A DNA stretch of 64,000 nucleotides from Anaeramoeba flamelloides (lineage: Eukaryota; Metamonada; Anaeramoebidae), in assembly GCA_027625915.1 (NCBI GenBank), contig JANTQA010000032.1, positions 7,192,001 through 7,256,000 of the forward strand, read 5' to 3'. How positions within the stretch are numbered: the stretch's first letter is position 1; each line of letters begins with the position of its first letter. The position numbers and the translations under genes are program-made. The notes under the pieces were generated by a model. That model ran no database searches, was not told the origin of the DNA, and saw nothing but the letters and a program-made list of their open reading frames with translations. Of the stretch, positions 12,301 through 23,528 are shown piece by piece.

Positions 12301-15300
12301 TCTGTGACTGAAATTTCCATGAAAGTTTATTCCTTAAAAGTGGAACTGACTTATATATATTAATTTTTTTATCAATTCAAATTTAAAAGTAATTTATCTC
12401 TTTTAATTTAATTTGTAAAAGTAAATATATTCTTAATTTGTTAGGGATAATTGAAAAAAGAGAGAAAGAATAACAAAGAAAAAATAAATAAATAAAAATA
12501 AAGATAAGAAAAAGGTGTTGAAAAGAAATTCAAACCTGCAATATCCCATAATTGAATTCTAACTGTTGTTTCTTCATCAACATTTAAAACTTTAAGTGCA
12601 AAATCAACTCCAATCTATGAGGAAAATATAAAGTAAGAAAGAAATATTTGAATATTTATTAGTAATTTATTTGTTAACATGAATGAAACAAAAAAAAGAA
12701 GGTTTTTTTTTTTTTTTTCAAAAATTGTCAAATTTTATTTTTCTAATTACTGGTATTTTGATATAGTTTTTTCAGGAATTATTCAATTATAATTTTTTTA
12801 TTTTTTTTTCTCAAACAATATCAAATAAAATATTATTATCCGCTAAAAAATTTTTGACACATATCAAAATTACTAATATTAGAAGCCCATTTTTCATTAT
12901 ATGAGACTACAGAGTAATAAATTTTTTTTTTGTGAATTTGATTTTTATCAATCAAAGAAAAGGTAAAGGCATGTAAAACAAAATTGTAAAATTGGTTTGA
13001 ATTATTCTTGTTTTAAAAAATAATTATTATGATATAAAATAGTATAGAAAATTTTGGGAATTTCAAAAAAGAATTGTAAATATCGTCAATAGAGTTTTTT
13101 TTTTTTTTTTTTTTTTCAAGAGAAAGATCTACAATTGGTTACAAATTATCAATTTCTGTGGAATAGATAATTTTGATAAATTAACTTTTCAATTGTTATT
13201 TTTTAAAAGTTTTTTAATTTTCAATTTTAGTTTCTATTAATATTTACAATTCAAAATATATTGCTGTGATTTATGCGAAGGGACAAAATTGTGGGTATTC
13301 ATCTTGTTTTGTTGAGTATAAATTAATTAATATATTTTTTTATTTTTTAAATAAATTATTTATCTGATAATTGTTTTAAATTATTTTTGCATCAATAGTC
13401 AAATTAAAAATGATGATCAATTTGAAAAAATAATTTTGAGAAGAAAGAAAAAATTGAGGCAAAACTATTTAAAGAGAAAGTAGTTATTGTGAAAAGGTTT
13501 ATAAAACTTTAAGTGATTAATAACCCTTTTTTATATTTTTCCCAAAAGTCAATAAAGCACTTACTTGCACAAGGATTTAATTAAACTTGATAAACCAACG
13601 TATTTATCAACTTTAGAGTAATGAATTATTATTTTTAAAAGAATTCTTTTTTTACAATTAATTATTTTGTCAAAAGATCCTGATCCTTAATGTTAGGATT
13701 TTTGGATCATATTAAAAAAGAAAAATTTTGCAAAAGAGTATTATTTTTAAAAAATACCACTTTTAGTACTTTCTTCTGGTTTATATCGTTGTATAACATT
13801 CAAATTTGTAATATTATTTTAAAAATACAAGAAAAATAAGCCAAATATCGAATACTTGAAGACCTAAAAAAATTGATCTTTTTATTTATTCACAAATATT
13901 TATTAAATTTCTTGAAACCTAATAGATTATACAATATTCTTTTTTCAAATATTAAGAGTATAAACAAACAACGAAATGTTATTGTTAAATAAAGTTATTT
14001 GATAATATTTATTAATTTTTTTTTATAATAATTATTAATTGGACATAGTTTTGTTTGTTTGAAAATATTTGAAATTTTGAGAAATAATGGTAAATAAATC
14101 CTATTGATACTTTTAATATTGGGGTTATTATTAACTTTGTGAAATAAATAAGGATTAGTTTATTAATTATTATTTTCAAATAATTAAATTAAAAAGTATT
14201 TCTTTTGGTGTCAAGTTGAATTTTACAGATTTTAAAAAAAGTATTTTAGGAAAATTTTTAATTTAATCTTAATTCCATTTTCTTGCATTTTTTTGTTCAA
14301 CAAAAAGAAAAAATTATTGAGTAATCTGTGTCTAATAAAATCAGGAAATAATATTTTTTTCAAGTTTAAAATAATTATTGTAATTTTTTTTGAATAATAG
14401 TTTTTATACAAAGTTATTTTCAAAACTTAGTGGTTTATTTTTTTAAAGTATCTTTTTGAACATTTTCTTTTAAAATAATTTGAAGTTTTCTTTCTTCATT
14501 AAATAAATTAATTTTTTTTTTAATAATTTGAAAATATGTTGAATTTTGAACTTTTCCAAAATGCGAAAAATGGCTCTTTGTTTTATAAAACAATAATTCA
14601 TTTCTGAAAATAGCATTTAAATAAAGTAAGTTTGGTCTTGTATTACTCAAGATTTTTACTTTGTTTTTCAATTTCTAGATGTGGTAAAATTTTTTTGGGT
14701 TTTGCTTTATAATTTATTTGAAGATTTTTTTTAATTTCTTGTTATAAAAAATGCCAAGAAACAGAGATTTTTTTTTTTTTTTGTTTTAAAATTACTGTTA
14801 GATATCAAAAATATCTTGATGGATTTATTATATATAATATACTAAAAATTTCTCGAAATATTTGAAAAATGACAAACAATTATGGAATAAAAACAAAAGC
14901 TGGATTTCATTGGAATTGGAATGATATTAGTAAGGTTTTTCTTGTGAAAAATAAATAAGCTCCATTTCATAATTTGTTGAAAAGTAATTTTAAAATTAAA
15001 AAAAATTCCTTGACTAATACTTTAAGATTATTTAAAAAAAAATACACTGTGAAGAAGACACATGGGAAAAGGTTATCTTTTATCTCTTGATCCATAAGAT
15101 CTCTAAAATTTCAGAGAAAAATTCAATTAATTTAATATTATTGCTGATATTAATTAACTATTCCAGAAAAAAACTGTAAAATGGAAAAAAAACTGTCAAA
15201 TTGGTTTGAATTGTAAAATGGTAGTGGAAAAGGAAAATTTTTCAAATATTTTTTTTACTTATTTTTCGCTGATCAATAAAGATATCTGAAATTGAAATTA

Positions 15301-18040
15301 CTCAAACCTGATTAATGTAAAATTGTTGTACTCGGATCGTCAATTTTAAAAGAATAGAAAAATCATTGTAAAAAAAAATCCCAAAAAAGTCAATTTTGCT
15401 GATGTTTACAATTAAATCACAAATTTTCAAAATTGAACATGCCTAAATTTTGGTTTAATTTGAGGTTTTGAATTCTATTTTAATTATAATCATCAATCGA
15501 AGGTTTTGGGCTTGTTATTTGTTTTTTATAAAGACAAAAAAACGGTAAAACAATATTAAAGAATGAGAACGTTGACTACTATTTAACAATTAAAATTGAT
15601 TTGACAATTTTTTTCCATATAAAAATTTTTTCCAGAATGATAATTTTAAATGTGTTCATATTAAAATAGCGAAAACCAAAAGTTTTTAAAAATTGTAAAT
15701 AAATTGTTCTGTTTTTTTCTTTTAAACGGTTCTCAAGCTACTTTTTAAATTTTGATGTATTTCACTTTTTTAAAAAGAGTGTAATGAAAATAAAAAATTG
15801 TTTATACAATCGTTTTAAAAATGTGGGTATTTTTTAAAACTTTTTTGAAGTTTTCTATTTTAAAAAAGTGAAGGATTTTTAAAACTTTTATCAAGCTTTC
15901 TATTTCAATAAAGTGGTGCAAACTTTTTCAGAATTAAAAATATTTTGAAAAGTTTTCTATTTTAATAAAGTGAGGACTCAACCTTTTAAATGTGGTGTAG
16001 AGGTTTTAAAAGTAGGAAGGAAAGTACTTTTTTTAAAAGAAAAGTTCTCACTTTATTAAAATAGAAAACTTTAAAAAAGTTTAAATTTCTGTAAATCACA
16101 TCAAAAAAAAATAATCACTTTTTTAAAAACTTTTTTCGAATTATGTGTCTTAAAAAAGCACTCACTTTTTTAAAATGGCTATACATATTCAGTTTTTCGG
16201 ATTTTATTAAGATTAAGTATCAATATAAATGAAGTTTTTAAAAGTTGTTAAAATTTTTCAACATTTATCAGGTTTTCTTTTTTTAATACTGTTATTTTCC
16301 AATTAATAAATAAAAATTTTTATTTCAATTTCCAAAATCAATATTATTTATTACTTCTACAATCAAATTAGCAGAGTAAAAATTTAATCTTAGAGTTCAA
16401 TAAGGAAGTTTCGTTTATTCTCTAAAAAAAAATCATTTCTAAACGATATTGTAAAGATCTTATATTTTTCTTCAACTTATAAACTATAAAAATATTTTGG
16501 GATGTGAACTAAAAATTTTCATTTTTTAATTGGAAAATAATAGTAATACCGATAAAGCTATAATGAGATTAAAATCACTAAACAAAGTTTAGTCATTCTG
16601 AAAAACAGGAGGTTCTATCTTTTGATATTATCTTTCTTCCATTCAAGAAATAAAAAATAAAAAATAAAAAATAAAAAAAAAAACAAAAACAGAGTTTATT
16701 TTTAAGAAAGTGCAAGCTGTGGAGTTTACTCTTTTTAAGATTTACTTTAAATTAAAAGGGTGCACATTCGAATAAAATTCATGAGGTGTGTTGGATTACT
16801 AATTTCATAAGATTAAAAAATTAGAGTCATTTTAAAAAAGCGTGAACAAAAAATTTTCAAAATCATCTTGAAAACAATCAACAAACATCAATAGGCCTAC
16901 CATCAGAAACTTATAAAATATTTTTTTGATCACACTTTTTTAACATGATAAAAACACTTGTAAATTTTTTTATTTATTTTGAGGTCTGGTATATAAAGAC
17001 GTTTTCATAAAACTCGCTTTCAGTCAACCAAACTAGTTCCAGAGATGAGATGGAAAACAATATTTTTTTTTTTTTTTTTCCATCAAGTAAGTATAATCTT
17101 AAACTTTTTCAGCAATTCCCAAAAAGCGAAAAAGTAAAAATTTGAAAAGGTAATTACAAAAGGACTGAGCCTCTTGAATAGATCTGGTTTGGTGGTGAAT
17201 TCTGAAAACCTTTTGTTTTTCCCTTTTTGAAAAGGACTTTTTATTCAAAAATTTTATTGTTTACAATCAATTCAGTTTTTGTTTTTCTTTTCAGAACAAA
17301 AAAAAATCATGCAAATGAGAGTTGTTTAACAAACAAAATTTCAAAAAAACAAATTACACAGAGAAGTTGAAAAGTTCATAAAAAAATAAAAATAAAAAAA
17401 AAAAACATATTCTTGGAGGAATCGTGTAATTTAAAAGTGGTCGAATTAAAGCACTTTATAAAAATGAAATTGATAGGGATAAAATAAATGGATGTTGTAT
17501 GGTATTTTAAATCAAAATGAAGCAAAAAGATCAAAAATTATCAATAAAAAAGAAATAAAGACTTTTTTGTTTTGTACGGGATATTTTTCAAAAAAAAAAA
17601 AAAAAAATTAAAAAAAAAATAAATAATTGTCTTAAATAAAAAAACTTACTGTAGCTTTGTATTTTCTTGAAAATATTCCATGTACATATTGCTGAATAAT
17701 TGATGTCTTTCCGGTTGCTTTTTCATGTAAGTGTTTCAAAAAAGAAGAGTTGAATTTTTTCAAAAAAATAAGAAAAAAAAAAAATAAAAAAGGAAAAGAA
17801 TAAAAGATTTGGTACAAAGTGTCTGAAGCTTTAAATAAAAAACTAAATTGATTCTACTTACAGAGATCCTATTGCCCGAATAAAAATAAAAAGAAAAATA
17901 AAAAATATTTTGGAAATAACAAAAAAGAGATCGTATAAAAAAATTAGTAGGCTTTCCAACATACAAACAAAAGAAATTTTACTTACACCAATTACCAAAA
18001 CTTTATAAAGGTATTCGTTTAAGTTTGAAGTTTCGTTCAT
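9388..18040 (-). CDS. Rab32-type small GTPase, 5 exons with a 7-nt microexon, 212 aa
   Basis: Rab32/38-family GTPase, known in other eukaryotes for traffic to lysosome-related organelles and mitochondria. Exons on the minus strand: 18040-17987, 17868-17862, 17717-17650, 12614-12536, 9818-9388. Seen: P-loop GDLSTGKT (18-25), IGVDFALKVL (44-53), WDIAGQERYGNMTRVYYKEA with the Rab32 hallmark IAGQE in place of TAGQE (69-72), NKID (129-132), TSAK (162-165), an acidic C-terminal stretch and terminal CC. The 7-nt exon GATCTCT supplies residues 19-20 and the first base of Ser21; without it the P-loop is incomplete. Introns 3 and 4 are 5035 and 2717 nt, far longer than the first two (118 and 144). Intron 4 has a GTTTGA donor. 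The long introns hold MITEs and a minisatellite. Confidence 0.92.
10390..10553. repeat. Minisatellite, about 41-46-bp units
   Basis: Three successive units start (G/A)CCTTGTA at 10419, 10460 and about 10506. They share GGGGATTAACTTC and TCAAGTATG-type blocks, and a weaker unit precedes them. The segment is noticeably richer in G and C than the surrounding intron. Confidence 0.75.
11134..11159. repeat. (AT)n microsatellite
   Basis: Uninterrupted AT dinucleotide tract of about 26 nt inside Rab32 intron 4. Confidence 0.9.
12156..12351. mobile_element. MITE family CAGTCAGTTCC, copy 1
   Basis: A 196-bp element with ends CAGTCAGTTCCACTTTTAAG and CTTAAAAGTGGAACTGACT, flanked by TA on both sides. 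An inner block repeats 'ATTTTTTTGGAATTTT'-like words in inverted order. Further copies lie at 37308-37503, 41853-42045 (worn), 47126-47784 (interrupted) and 54571-54768. Too short for a transposase, so non-autonomous. Confidence 0.85.
15804..16184. mobile_element. Inverted-repeat element, TATA-N-CRTTTTAAAAAAGT family, copy 1
   Basis: Left end TATACAATCGTTTTAAAAAT and right end CACTTTTTTAAAATGGCTAT are inverted relatives. The interior holds several inverted copies of a CACTTTATTAAAATAGAAAA-like word, making a complex multi-hairpin. Shorter relatives are at 16822-16950 and 32767-32896. Confidence 0.6.
16289..16543. mobile_element. MITE family CTGTTATTTTCC, copy 1 (255 bp)
   Basis: Ends CTGTTATTTTCCAATTAATA and TTAATTGGAAAATAATAG form long inverted repeats (about 45 bp, continuing through AAATTTTTATTTCAATTTCC-like sequence), flanked by TA on each side. 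An inverted copy lies at 31329-31581. Confidence 0.8.
16822..16950. mobile_element. Inverted-repeat element, CRTTTTAAAAAAGT family, copy 2
   Basis: Left TTAGAGTCATTTTAAAAAAG and right CACTTTTTTAACATGATA are inverted relatives of the ends seen at 15804-16184 and 32767-32896. About 129 bp, non-coding. Confidence 0.5.
17862..17868 (-). other. 7-nt microexon of the Rab32 gene
   Basis: On the minus strand the context is AG|GATCTCT|GTAAGT. Joined to exon 1 (ending ATTGGT) and exon 3 (starting CAACCGG) it gives I-G-D-L-S-T-G-K-T, matching the GxxxxGK[ST] nucleotide-binding motif exactly and in frame. Skipping it would shift the frame of exon 3. Confidence 0.88.
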
Positions 18041-20000
18041 TAGTTTTTAAAAAAATATTGGATTTTCAAAGAGAGAAAAAATCAAAAAATGAAATTCATG
18101 AATCTTGAAAAAAAAATAAAATCAATCCAACTCACAACCAAGGAATTGTTCACAAAAATTTAATGTGTTCTATTGTTCAGTTTTTTTTTTTGTGAAACTT
18201 ACTTTTTAATTTCCATTTTCGAATCAACAAAAATATTTGAGGAAATAAATAATTTGTTCAAAATATATTCACTTAAGAAATAAAAAAATAATTTCAGTTG
18301 TCAAATCTTTTGAAATTACAACGAGTTTTCTTAATAAACAACAAAATAATAAATTTTATGAACTTTTTTAGTTTTTCAAAAATTCCAATGAAGACGTCTT
18401 TTGTTTTAAAGATTACTAAAATTCCACCACAATGGAATACAAAAAGTTTATATTTGTTCTGAGTTGGAATAAATGAAAATGAATTGAGAATTCTTTCTAA
18501 TTGATTTACTTCTGGAAAAATTGAATATTGTGAATTGGAACCAGTCTATTTTTGACATGATAGTCTCCCTCATTGAAGACATGCATAGCCAAAAAAAATC
18601 TACCTGATAATTACATAACAAATACCGAAAAATTTTTATTTCATTATAAAAATTTCAAAAAGTAGGATAAACATAAGTACTTTTATGTCATGAAAGATAA
18701 TATTCTTTATTTTCTGGAAATGAATTATTGTTTTTGAAAAGTTTGATATATATTTTCCAATTTTTGTAATGTTCAAAATTCAAGATATTTTAGAATTACC
18801 ATAAAAATTAACTTTCTTTGAAAGAAGAAATAAATCTGATTAGGTTGGTAAAAAGACAACAAAAAAAAATATGTTAAAAATAAATCCTATAAGTTTTGAT
18901 ATCTTTCAGGATCAAAAATCTACTTAATTTCAAAAAAAAAATATCAATAAATGTTTTGTAGAATAAATAGGAAAAAATTTACACTTTCTTTTCATTTTCA
19001 TTCTTCAAATAAAGAATACAAATTACAGCCTTCGGCCTTTTGAAAACTGCTTTGATAAAAGATAAATAAGGATAATCAAAAGTAAATTTTTCACTTTATT
19101 TTCAAAGATTAACAGATCCAATAAAAATATTTTCTTCAAATAAGAAAAAAACAATTTGGTCTATCTAGAAAATATACAAAAATATATTTGAAAAATAAAA
19201 TAAAAAAGTTGTAAGGAATTAACTCTATCATAGAGAAGTTGAATTTTAAGTAGGTTATTTTATAACTTGGAAAATTTTTTCAAAAAAAAATCCCTAAATT
19301 TTCTATTTTTGAAATAGATTCATATAATAAACAGTACTATACTTAAAAATTTTTCATTAATTTACATTTTTTCAGGTTATTTTTAAACAATTTTTTTTAC
19401 TAGTATCTGAATATTTAGACTAATAGATGGATTTTTTATTGGGACTAAAATTTCTTTCAAAATCAGTACCTGGGAAATGAAACTGATTATATCACTAAAA
19501 ACATAACTTGACAAAAAATTAAAAAATCATTTACATTTCTTTTTTTGATTAAGTAAACTTTAAATTGATGTTTTCTTGTTTATAATACAAAAATGACTTG
19601 ATAAAAAGAATCAGAAAAACAATACCTTTGATGATATGAGAAGATATGATAATTACTGGTTACAAAATATAATACAGAATACTAACTCATTCCAAATAAT
19701 TAAAATTCTTGAAAAAAGAACAAAAAAAAATAAAATTTTATTTTATTTCTTCCAGATCATATTTAGAATATCATGTTATTGGGATTAAATATAAAAGAAT
19801 TAAAATGAAAATAAGATGAATTTTTGATTGAAAATTCAATAAAAAGAAAATGTTTTCGAATATGATCACTCTTCAATAATAAACTACTATTGTAATAAAT
19901 ATGAAAACAAAAGAAAATGAATAGGGAAGGATAATTAAATTTAAATAAATTATCATTTTAAAATGATTTTTATAATCCCTTATAATCCACATAAACTATC

Positions 20001-20495
20001 ATTCAAAATAATTGGCCCATCAAAAATCAAAATTTGAATAAAAATTTTTTTAATTATTGAATTTATCTATAATAATATCAAAATTTTTATTTTAGTATTT
20101 GGTTCACTACTCCCGGGATATTTGTTTTTCTTCAAAAAATAAAATAAAAAAAGTTAAAAAAAATTTTTAAAAAAAATTGTCCATTTATTTTGAATGAAGC
20201 ATTACGAAAAAATTTTTTTTTAAAAATTAATAAAATCCATTTATCGATTCTCCTTCCCTTTGAATAACTAAATCTAATCTATTTGTCATATTTGAAACCA
20301 ATTTTTCCATTAATTCATCTGTTACTTCTTTCAAATTTTTCATTTTCATTTTCCATTTTAACAAAACACTTTTGAAAAAATAAAAAAGAGAAAAAATGAT
20401 TTATTTGCAAACTTTTCATTGTGAGAGGAAAAACTTCAAAACGATACAAAAGTAATTCAAAATTGAAATATAAGGTGGGCCATTTATTTTGAATT
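20001..20495 (-). mobile_element. Tc1/mariner-like transposon remnant
   Basis: Outer ends are inverted relatives: ATTCAAAATAATTGGCCCAT at the left and GGGCCATTTATTTTGAAT at the right. A further copy of the right end, GTCCATTTATTTTGAAT, lies inside at 20179-20195, so a 195-bp MITE (20001-20195) abuts or is nested in the longer piece. Between them the minus strand encodes the last part of a Tc1-type transposase (20227-20355). A MITE with the same ends is at 54072-54260. Confidence 0.7.
20227..20355 (-). pseudogene. Tc1-type transposase, C-terminal fragment
   Basis: The minus strand reads a tryptophan-lysine, then NLKEVTDELMEKLVSNMTNR, then LDLVIQREGESINGFY and stop. Tc1/mariner DD34E transposases end in the same pattern: a W(N/K)...I..E.L..LV.SMP.R...VI...G...Y segment. 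Only this terminal part of about 43 residues is recognisable; the DDE catalytic core and the N-terminal DNA-binding domain are missing. The fragment is flanked by the inverted ends of the 20001-20495 element, which fits its orientation. Confidence 0.7.
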
Positions 20496-23400
20496 TTAGT
20501 TTAGAATCTTTCATAAAGAAAAATAAGATTTAAATATTGAAATCACAAGTTATAAAAATGTGTATTTTTTTTTTAGAAACAAAACAAAATAAATTAAAAA
20601 ACCCACTAAAGAATACAGTGAAAAAAAACAAACAAGAATGTAATTTGAATTAATATAAATACAAATACACAGTAAACTAATACCGTGTTTGTATATTCAA
20701 GCTATTTATCCCCATTTGTCGATCTTATAATTGCTTTTTTTCTTTAAAGGTAATTATTAGACTTGTAATGCCAGTTTCAACTGCTTAATTAAGATTGTTC
20801 TCTTGATTATCTTTCCAAAAAGAAATCAAAAAAAAAAAAAAAATACAAATAAAGCCTTGCTATTTAAAATAATACAAAGGAATGTAAATGTTATCTAAAT
20901 ATCTATTCTTAAAATTATAAAATAAAAGTCCTTTTAATAAAATGATAAAAAAATTAAAAAAATTGAATTACTATACAGTTTCATTAAAGAAGTTCTAAAA
21001 AAGAATTATTAATATAATGTATATATTATTTTTTTACTAATCCATGATAAATATCTTGAGTATAATTCTTCATTATTTCAAATAGAGAAAAATATTAAGT
21101 TTAAAAAGTTAAGAGATTATTACTCTCCAACAACAGGGTAAACTTTTAAAATATTTTATTGTTGAAATTCTCTACTTACATATTTTGTGCATGTACCAAA
21201 TGTAAAAAAATTCTGATCCACTAAGAAACACAAGAAAATAATTTCAGTTAAATCAATTTTTTTAATCCATTTTTTCTGAAAAAGAAAAAAATTAAATTCA
21301 ATATATTCTCACCTAAGAAAAAGAAAAACACTTTTTATTACCATTTTCTTCATTATTATTCAATATCCATATTAGTTACCAAAAATAGTAATATAAATAT
21401 TTTATATATTTATTGAAATAAATCTTTTAGTTACCCTGTAAAATGATTTATTCAACCTATTAAAAAATATTTGTATTTCTTCAAGAATCATATTTCGAAC
21501 TATTAAAAGTTTTTTTGGACATTTACAATTTTTTGTTAGAATTTGTGTTTTTTGCTCAAGATGAAATTTTATTTTCAAAAAAAAAAATTTCTTAAAGATA
21601 TTAGTATAATAAGTAATTTTATCTATTCATAATTCAAAATCAATTTTTTTTTTGATAAAAATGATTTGAATTGTTATGATTCTTGTGAATAATATCAAAC
21701 AATTTTTTAAAAAATATTAATAAGATTGAAAATTAAAGAGCAATTGTTTTTTATTTTTTGAAAACAAGATAACTACTAGATAAAACCGTTTTATAATACA
21801 ACTTTTTTTTTATAGAAGAGATCTTAATTTCTTTGATAAACTTTGGTTTAAAATTCTTTAAAATTTAGATTTATTCATTTAACCACCTTTACAACAATTA
21901 GTTTTATTGGCTGAGATTTGACTTGAAATATTTATTATTAAAAATAATAACCAAATAAAAAATTTTCAATCAAAATCAATAAATCCCAACATAAAGCAAA
22001 AAACCTATTACACTATTTTTAAGAATTAACTTAATTGTTAATAAAAATAATATGTTACTTTTTTTTGTTTTATTTTTGAATACAAATAAATTTTGGATTT
22101 GAAAAATAGACTCAAATTAATAATTGGTTGAGATGAAGTTAACTCATCCATTTCAAAACCTAATAATAAATTTCAAAAAAAATATTTTTAAAAGTACAAA
22201 GACAAGATTTCAATTTTATTTTTAAAATATACCACCCCCTTAAATCAAGAAAAATTTTTATTTGAACTTTCAAATAATTATTCCAAGATTTTATTTATTC
22301 TTCAAAAAAAGCCAAGATCTTAATAAGGTCTTATATCATGATAAACGTGTGTTTTTTTTTAATTTGTATCTCTTTAAATTGAATCCGAAATTCCAATAAA
22401 ATATACAATCTTAAATAACAATATTATATATATATATATAATTTTTTTACCTTTAAATATCGGGATATTTGTATTAAATTATGTAAACACTCGATTAAAA
22501 CCCTTAGAAAATATTGAAAAAAAAATAATTTATATCAGAAAAACATGTTTTTAGAAAGATATGTTTTCAGATTATATACACGGTTTCTACTTTCTTGATT
22601 TTTTTTATACACTCCTTTTATAAAAACCAATCTTACAACCATCTTGTAATTTCGAAAATTATTTAAACTGAGTCCTAAATTTATCATGGCCATTATAAAA
22701 AACCTTTAACTTAAATTTTTAAAGATAACTTGATCGTGAAATAAGAAAGCTTTTACCTAATTATAATCATGTCAAAATGTTATGATTTTTATTCTCTTAA
22801 AACAATATATTTTCTTTTTAAATGTGGTTCAACTTAAATCCCCTTTGAGAAATTTATGTTCAAAATCATAGATTTTAATACTATTTATGAGTAAGATCAC
22901 CACCAAAAAAAAAATAATTTTATTCTTCCTATTTTTCAGAAGGCATCAATAATTTATTAAAAATTTCTAAAAGAATGTTGCTGCATTATTCTTTATTATT
23001 TTCAATTATTTTGGAGTAAAACTCAAAACACTTTTTATAATTGGACATTTCTTTTTCGACGAATTCATTTTAAACTTTGGTTGAAAGGTAAAATAACAAG
23101 AATTTACAAAAGCTTTTTTCTAAATAAGATCTTCATAAAGATCTGAGAGATCAGAAAGATTGAGGATAAATTAGAAATTATCTTGATTGGATCCTTATTT
23201 ATTTTTTGAAACCCCTATCTTATGTTTGTTTATATCTTTCTCAATTCTAAATGAATGCTAAATTACCAAAATCAGAAATTATTTTTACCGTTTACCCATT
23301 AATTATTATTTTTTTCTTGTCTTTTTATCAACCAATCCAAAATCTCAAATTTACGATATACTACCACAAATAAAGAATAAGATTTCTGATTTTTGCTGTT

Positions 23401-23528
23401 TAGAGCTCGAAACAAAGTCAAAAATATTTTTAAATACTGAAATTCACGTTAAGGGACAGATCAAAAAGCCAATTGTTGAAACAATCTTTCAAGCTGTGGT
23501 TTTCATCACTTAAAAAAAAAAACTATTG

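Larger units (their letters stand above)
9819..12535 (-). other. Rab32 intron 4 (2717 nt)
   Basis: Begins GTTTGA after a split Gly codon and ends AG before GACAAGAAAG. It holds the minisatellite at 10390-10553, an (AT)n tract at 11134-11159 and the MITE at 12156-12351. The plus-strand ORF at 11585-11911 within it shows no domain and is poly-Lys/Asn rich. Confidence 0.85.
12615..17649 (-). other. Rab32 intron 3 (5035 nt)
   Basis: Starts GTAAGT after codon 43 (Thr) and ends in AG before ATTGGAGTTGA. It carries three inverted-repeat elements (15804-16184, 16289-16543, 16822-16950) and poly(T) tracts. The minus-strand ORFs at 14232-14671 show no motif. No nested gene was recognised. Confidence 0.85.
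18041..23528. other. Intergenic region, mostly unassigned, with a transposon remnant
   Basis: Holds the Tc1-like remnant at 20001-20495 and (TA)n near 22425-22440; otherwise AT-rich sequence with no recognisable gene. The promoters of Rab32 (left edge, reading left) and of the orphan gene (right edge) must lie here. Confidence 0.6.

Noticed and set aside
14232-14671. Two minus-strand ORFs in Rab32 intron 3
   Set aside because: Low-complexity Lys/Phe/Ile composition, no splice-compatible link to Rab32 exons.
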